From positions 24,409,912 to 24,473,911 of the forward strand of contig CM055093.1 of NCBI GenBank assembly GCA_029204225.1: a DNA stretch of 64,000 bases, read 5' to 3'. Positions 59,401-64,000 of the stretch are shown piece by piece; the stretch's first letter is position 1, and every line of letters begins with the position of its first letter. The position numbers and the translations under genes are program-made. The stretch is from Diphasiastrum complanatum (Eukaryota > Streptophyta > Lycopodiopsida > Lycopodiales > Lycopodiaceae). The notes under the pieces are model-generated. The model was given only the letters and a program-made list of their open reading frames with translations, was not told the DNA's origin and made no database searches.

Positions 59401-62400
59401 CTTCTTCATTTCTACAGGGCTGGATAGATATCTAAGGATACATAACACAGTGTCCAGACAGCTCCTTGCTTTGGTACACGTTCTTTCTTTATTATTATTT
59501 TGTCAGCTATAGTATATGTGGTTGTGTTGGATGCTATCATAACTTTTTCTATAGGCGTAATGCTTTCAACTTCAATTCTATGAAACTTAAGTTGCATGCA
59601 GCCTTACTAGAATTTCAAAATATTTTGTTATCTGTTTTGTGACTTCTTTATGAGACTCTTGTGGTTTCAGGTGTTTCTGAAGCAACAATTGGGATCTGTA
59701 ACATTTGATAACAATGATTATTCTCAATTGTCTTTGTCAATGAAGAAAGGTGAGTCTTCAAGTGCATGTTCCATTAAAGCACAACCTCTTTTCATTCTTA
59801 TATTGCATATATTAAGCTAATTGCACTAATAGCCATACACAAACTGAGAAGTGCTCAATTTTTTATGCATAAAAAGAAGGGCCTTGGGTGTTAGTTATTG
59901 ATGCTAGAATTGAGATATTGTTGGGAAGATCGCTTGCTAGTTGTCTTTGTTAGATAGCCTTAGCCTTTTGAATGGTCTTCGCAAATTTTGGACCATGTTG
60001 TCTTAAAGAGAAGTCACTAAAGACATTCTCAAAAAGTAAAGTACACCAAAGCTTCAAATATAGTAAAATAGACTTGACATCATAGGAGCTTAGAATTAGA
60101 AAGCATCCTAGGAAAAAGAACTTAAGACAAGGTTGATGTGTTGGGAGGAGACCGTGTGTACGAGAGGGTGTTGGCAGGTTGGTCTTCAGGTGTACAAGGA
60201 AGTTGTTTTCCACTTGAGGTCACTTGAAATCATCTGCCAACAACGAGTTGTTCATGGCCCACTAGTTCTTCATTTTGCAACGAATTTGCTGGGTAATTCA
60301 GTGTATTTACTTAGGGTTTGTGAGTTTGTGTTTAACAGCCACCCCCACACCCCACCATGGACCAATGACCCGCTTGGTCACCCTGGCTACTTGTTGGCTA
60401 GCATCTCGTCACACACCGGCAGCTAGGGTGCAAACGTCATGATTTTTTGCTTCTTTGACAGCTTGTCAAGTGTTCACACTGGGTCACAACTTGTGACGCA
60501 CCTGTCCCAAGTGCCCCTTTCAGTTATTGGCAGTCACCAACCATTGGCCTCCGGCCCTCTTGTAACCAAACGGCCATGCTGAGTTCACATTAGAGCTGGA
60601 ATCAGCTCTAACACTTTTTGTTACGAAAGATTGTGTAACACAAGGTATTAGTTTTGATGCTGATTTTACACAAGTTTGGGAAGCATCATGAAGAAGCGAC
60701 AATGCTAAAGATTGTTGCATAAGTTATTGGTACTTATATTTTCAACATAAATTTTGTTTCTCGTTGATCTAAGGAAAAATCTTATCAAAGAGTCCCATAA
60801 TCCACCTTTCCCACATCGTAGGGGAATTCTATCAGTGTAGAAAGGACGTCCCCAGGAGTATGTTCTAGCATGTATCATGTTTTACAAGGTCGTGTAATAG
60901 GGATAAATGTGAAAGGTTGCCTCACTCACTTTTGATATGCAAATGTTGCAACTTTTCAAGCATATATTTGCTTTACAATTTTTGCTTAAGTCTATTATGT
61001 CAGATTGAGATACAAGATCTACATATATGTTCAGAAGCCATTGTTTGACAAGTTGGTTACTACACTAATTTTTTTCTCTTACCTTCATCTTGAAATGAGT
61101 GGACAATCTGAAGTCATTAACAGTGTATAAGAAGGCTTACACAGTGAAGTCTTATGTATAAGAAGGCTTTTTGTGAAAAATATCAACCATTGGTACGATT
61201 CATGAACAATGATATATATAGTACACACAATGGTGAAGCGCCATTTGAAATTTTATATGGAAGAGCTCTTCCTTCTCTATCAAGTCAAACTGAGGCTACG
61301 GTCCTTGGTGTAGATCAATTTGCCAAATCTACAAGAAGACTTATGAGAAACTCTATAAGATTGTTGATATAAGCTCAAAAAACAACAAGAATTCGTCAAT
61401 AAGAAGAGAGAACCTATGTATTTCAAAGAGAGGGAATTGGGTCCTATTGAATTGGATAACATAGAGGAAAAGGGAAAAGCAAGTTATTATTTTGGAATCT
61501 GAAGGTAATAAAGGTGATCTTTAGGGTTTTCGAGAATACAAGCACCTTCGGAATACTTTCTCTTGAACCAAAAATTTAAGTTTCAATTTCATGCCAACTA
61601 TGGATTCACACAACTACTAGCTCTATTGTGATGCTTTTTGTAGAGTACTTTATTGTTTGATTCATGTCTTCAAGAAAGTCTTTTGTTGTCCACACTTTCT
61701 TCTTTCCTATTCCTACTGCTATTGGTTTTGCTAGTTAAAAGCCATACGCTGACGTAAATGGGTGGTATTACATGGATGAATGCTTTTAGTGTTATAAGCA
61801 GACTTCAAAGTTAGGAGTTACTGTTCCCATTTAGTTTGTTTCTCACTGACATATGCATGATGTAACTGTGAATGCTTCATGCGCATAGTTAACTCAATAT
61901 CCAACCTATGAAAGTGGGTGCCAAGCTTGTGTCCTAGTCACTAGCAATATTGGCCGGCAGCCCATAAAACCTTAAACACCTTAGTCAGTCTTTTCCCTTT
62001 AGTGTCTAGGGCAATCCAGCAACAAATTCCATTGAGATACTCTCTCATATACTAGATGGGATGCCCAATGGATGCAAAAGCCCACCTACTTTTGGATGCT
62101 CTGCCTTATTTACTTTGGACTTTTGACATGTCATCACATATTCTTGGACGTCCTTTCTATATCTAGTTGTAAGGAGTGTCTCTTTAGAAGCACACAAGTC
62201 TTGTGAAGTCTTATATGTCCAACATTTGAACTATCATGGCACTCATAATGTATTTGATGCTTAGTGTCATCAACTATCAAGACACACTACATCTTTGTAG
62301 AGTTAAATTATCATTCTCAATGTGAAATCCCAAATGTGCAACGTTCGGCACTTAAAAGTATACGGTGCCTAGTCTCATCAAGTATTGGGACACATATTAT

Positions 62401-62758
62401 ACCTTTATAGAGGAAGTAGTCATCCTCAATGGTGTACCTTTTCCTCTTCCTTTAAGGTCATATTGTCAACACTAAGTTAAAGTGTACTTTTCAAAACCCC
62501 ATTCTGAACACTAGGAGAATCTTGACTTATATTCTTTTGCTAATTGCTTGAGTGAAACAGTTGTCGGTGACTTAAGTCAAGCTGCTAGTCTAATGTGTTT
62601 TGTTAACAGGTTCTGATCAAGCTGGTGATGAAGATGGGTTCATTGAGGATTTGGAAATGCAGGAAGTTCAGGACAGGAGTAAACCTAAAAGAAAAAGGTT
62701 GACAGGAAAAAGGCAATCAAGACATGACCCTTTCTTGAAAACATCAAAAAAAAATTGA
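44495..62758 (+). CDS. WDR74: WDR74/Nsa1-like WD-repeat ribosome biogenesis protein, 12 exons, complete
   Basis: Exons: 44495-44576, 45578-45687, 46148-46177, 46465-46619, 46715-46915, 48242-48305, 48566-48673, 48793-48946, 49047-49136, 59418-59473, 59671-59749, 62610-62758. All junctions are GT/AG and in phase, giving 425 residues plus TGA. The protein opens MPRASCADFPGCPPFRAICG, close to plant WDR74 N-termini. It continues with VVARWGEP (about 40-47), LAVARKTG (66-73), GVELNLWDIE (about 194-203), LRLYDVGAQRRPVLTFDFGE (251-270), GNGSGNLASFDMRIGK, then ISRHPELPLLASCGLDRYLRIHNT. These make a WD-repeat propeller. The tail is acidic then Lys/Arg-rich (KPKRKRLTGKRQSRHD), suiting nucleolar targeting. 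WDR74/Nsa1 works in nucleolar pre-60S assembly with the NVL/Rix7 AAA ATPase. Exon 3 is only 30 bp. Intron 9 is 10.3 kb. Confidence 0.93.
49137..51346. other. First part of WDR74 intron 9, no recognised gene
   Basis: No conserved protein or transposon end was seen. The left terminus of the hAT element that follows should fall here or have been lost, since its expected end (CATAGTTGCAG-like) was not found. Confidence 0.4.
51347..54180 (-). pseudogene. hAT transposase, six exons, with one nonsense and one frameshift
   Basis: Exons on the minus strand: 53183-54180, 52745-53090, 52282-52647, 52014-52183, 51567-51904, 51347-51448. All splice signals are intact and phases agree. The N-terminus is a BED-type zinc finger (WRCLHCGGHF, C-terminal ISDC). 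A 13-residue repeat (GPSTSRAGHGTAA-like, four copies) follows. Exon 2 has YGCTILSDGWTDIRRRS and QVVTDNASNCKQMG, the DUF659 catalytic region. Exon 4 has IWEARWDYFHRPIHVVAHML, and exon 5 the hAT dimerisation region (VTWWCIHG, CEQNWSTWALYHTQKRNRL). A TAA interrupts exon 2 after REHPNIV, and a frameshift lies at about 52455-52475 in exon 3. It lies antisense inside WDR74 intron 9. Confidence 0.88.
54990..55133. mobile_element. Right terminus of the hAT element
   Basis: Upstream of the transposase the sequence shows a T-run, then CACGATTCTGTGAAGCGAATTG, nested GAATTGC/GCAATTC palindromes and the end CGATTCGCTGCAACTATG. The last nine bases (GCAACTATG) and the T-run/CGATTCTG layout match the right end of the 672-bp element at 5529-6200. 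The two are therefore related. The following bases GACCATCG would be one copy of the target duplication; the other copy was not found. Confidence 0.6.
55480..56871 (+). pseudogene. Decayed Ty3/gypsy chromovirus pol (RT/RNase H end and chromodomain)
   Basis: 55530-56220 reads, across stops and frameshifts, FGHIISNRGIKIDYDKV...VREWP, FLGFAGFFH.FIMDYAIIALPL, STAPLLHIVNPNRPFLVETI and DGRPVALESKKLDPAYAHCT: the RT end and RNase H. Then 56500-56870 reads FSPRYSSLYKVVKKVNRVAYHLDLP (integrase C-terminal GPYxV region), PEKVIDVHRHQLRNWIVSKFLVHWKGNLDDEDT and EREDYL, the chromodomain-type end of chromoviruses, with TAG replacing Trp. Nothing of the integrase core lies between 56220 and 56405, so an internal deletion is likely. 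A purine tract and a GTTACGTACCC LTR start follow at about 56920. Confidence 0.8.
56920..58300 (+). repeat. Chromovirus 3' LTR, split by a hAT derivative (right limit uncertain)
   Basis: It begins after the tract AGGAGGAGGCTCTTAAAGGGG. Sequence before 57108 and after 58004 reads as one LTR: GGGTTATGACG on the left, then CCACGTGTACTGTGTATATAGGGG with a TATA-like box on the right. The right limit could not be fixed. Confidence 0.4.
57108..58004 (-). mobile_element. Probable deleted hAT derivative with acidic transposase tail
   Basis: Both ends are rich in GAAACG motifs. The left reads CATGAGCTTGTTTCATATG near 57111 and the reverse-complemented right end reads CATCCAGTGTTTCC. Flanks are TGACCAATG (57099-57107) and TGACCATG (58005-58012), a near-match 8-bp duplication. 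On the minus strand an acceptor at 57868-57869 opens a 42-codon frame to TGA 57739-57741 with GSDSDEESATEGEGSDEEDG, typical of acidic C-termini of plant hAT transposases. A C run with one G lies at 57680-57699. Confidence 0.45.
58310..59417. other. End of WDR74 intron 9, no recognised gene
   Basis: It contains a perfect 23-bp palindrome at 59027-59049 (TGTTCCAAACA T TGTTTGGAACA), followed by two direct copies of GGAACTATGAGTG. No protein was recognised. Confidence 0.5.
61010..61460 (+). pseudogene. gypsy integrase fragment in WDR74 intron 11
   Basis: Reading across stops gives FDKLVTTLIFFSYLHLEMSG, SGQSEVINSV (the conserved GQTE catalytic-Glu region), then APFEILYGRALPSL (the PFE.VYGR motif) and a degraded tail. 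It is too short and interrupted to be functional. Confidence 0.75.
61900..62470 (-). pseudogene. Antisense gypsy integrase fragment in WDR74 intron 11
   Basis: The minus strand reads FHDSSNVGHIRLHKTC (the HDS..GGH zinc-finger region), DIERTSKNM, then CQKSKVNKAEHPKVGGLLHP, FVAGLP and GLPANIASD.DTSLAP. These are the finger, the C..CQ..K linker and the integrase core. It has the opposite orientation to the fragment at 61010-61460, so intron 11 has received two insertions, or one rearranged one. Confidence 0.7.
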
Positions 62759-64000
62759 GGACAGGACCCTAAATTGTTAGTTAAAGAGAGCTGCAAGTTC
62801 CTGCTTGTGTATCTTTTCTGAAGTGATTTTGACCCTTTTAAAGTTCTAGTAGATCTTTCTGTGGTGATTGTTTCTACTAGTTGGTCATGAATAGTGGAGA
62901 ACACAGATTCTTTAAAGAATGGATCTTATTTCTTAATTTTGATTATTTTTCCTGCCAAAAGGCTAATACCTTCATAAGTCTATGCTGCATCAAAAGGTTT
63001 TATGCATGTCTTTTTGCATATCAATCTCAATCTTAAAGGTGTTTGAAGGTCGAATTTTGTACTATTAGCTTTGAATGTTTCTGAAGTTCCTGTCATTATG
63101 TCATCAAAGATGCCATGATACAGTAGGCTAAGTACATTTGAAGGTAATGGTGCTTCTTAGTGAGGTAGCAAACTTGAAATATTTGACATTTGGAACCTCT
63201 CTCGAACTTTTATAAGTGTTTTCAGTTCCTCATACCTCTAATGTTTTACAGGATCTGGCTCCATTTAAAAATAGTACGTGCCGTGCACACCAATTTAGAA
63301 GTTCTACTATCATATGAATATTTGCTTAGCAGCAAATATAAAATAGTAAAACTTTTGCTACTTTATCATATATATAATTTCACTTAAATTGGAGATGCTC
63401 TCGAAAATTGAAAACATTCTGTTATGGTGAGTGAAAGAAAAAAGAAACAATTATAGTAGCGACATCTGTTAGATTGATATTGATGTCTACAACACTTAAC
63501 TATCAGCTTAAAAAAGGCCAAGGTTGTTTCATTGATTTACTGTGAGACATGTATCTCATGACATGGCCCTAATTTGAAACTTCTACCCAAGATGATGAAA
63601 CTCAAAACATAACTAAAGTAGGCCATGCATGTCATCACTTGTCAACACTTTGGATCCCCTAAGGTCATGGCAATATCAATTTGTTAGATCTGTTGTAGGG
63701 TTTATCTCTCAGTCCTCTTTGACATCTGCTTGCTCAACATAGAATGCAAACAAGCAATCTTATTACAATTTTAGTTAATGTTCCGAAATCATAAGTTTGA
63801 ATGTATAAAATGAATTATAGTTTATTACCTGTTTTGGGTGGGCTTTAACCAAATTTTTCTTTTGTGTAAATCTAAGAAATTTGTTCCCATTCGACTTACA
63901 TTTAGAGACTTACAAATCGCAATGGTAGTAGGGTGAGTTCCTACCCGGATACATAGCCTCAGCTTTTCCTGTGCATGGCCCCATGCAAGCTAAGAATATT
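62759..64000. other. Downstream of WDR74: 3' UTR and flank
   Basis: AT-rich sequence after the stop codon. The poly(A) site is not identifiable with confidence. No further gene was recognised to the window end. Confidence 0.5.

Overview
This window is land-plant nuclear DNA from a large, repeat-rich genome. The evidence is spliced genes with plant-specific architecture, introns up to about 10 kb packed with transposons, Ty1/copia, Ty3/gypsy, LINE and hAT elements, and long GA/CT/CA microsatellites. A fern, other seed-free plant or gymnosperm would fit the intron sizes, but the sequence does not settle the lineage. No rRNA, CRISPR or convincing tRNA gene was seen.

Two host genes can be read exon by exon. 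On the minus strand (3787-6946, with a possible 5' UTR exon ending at 9033) lies the N-terminal 341 codons of a DUF1336/EDR2-like protein. Most of its C-terminal domain is not found in the window. On the plus strand (44495-62758) lies a complete 12-exon, 425-residue homologue of WDR74/Nsa1, a 60S ribosome assembly factor. It has two telo-box motifs just upstream, which are typical of plant ribosome-biogenesis promoters. A third candidate, 35389-36413 (+), is a possible five-exon gene for a 92-residue protein that I do not recognise.

Layout: 1-1088 LINE reverse transcriptase remnant; 1131-9313 the DUF1336 gene and flanks, with a 672-bp non-autonomous hAT element in its first intron; 9.3-13.6 kb no gene, several small repeats; 13.6-14.5 kb a decayed gag and an antisense copia tail; 15.4-32.2 kb a copia element split by a complete 13.1-kb gypsy element (15759-28859, minus strand, 5-bp target duplication); 32.2-40.1 kb mostly unassigned, with microsatellites and the small candidate gene; 40.2-41.4 kb a large tandem duplication; 42.0-43.0 kb a degenerate minisatellite; 43.3-44.5 kb a GA-rich putative promoter/leader; then the WDR74 gene. 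Intron 9 of WDR74 (10.3 kb) holds a hAT transposase gene, a decayed chromovirus, and a second hAT derivative that seems to have landed in the chromovirus LTR. Intron 11 holds gypsy integrase pieces on both strands.

The inner gypsy element is the most unusual mobile element. It carries an unrecognised reading frame downstream of integrase, and the same short motif is tandemly repeated in both its 5' leader and its 3' region. All autonomous elements seen carry stops or frameshifts, so none looks active as it stands.
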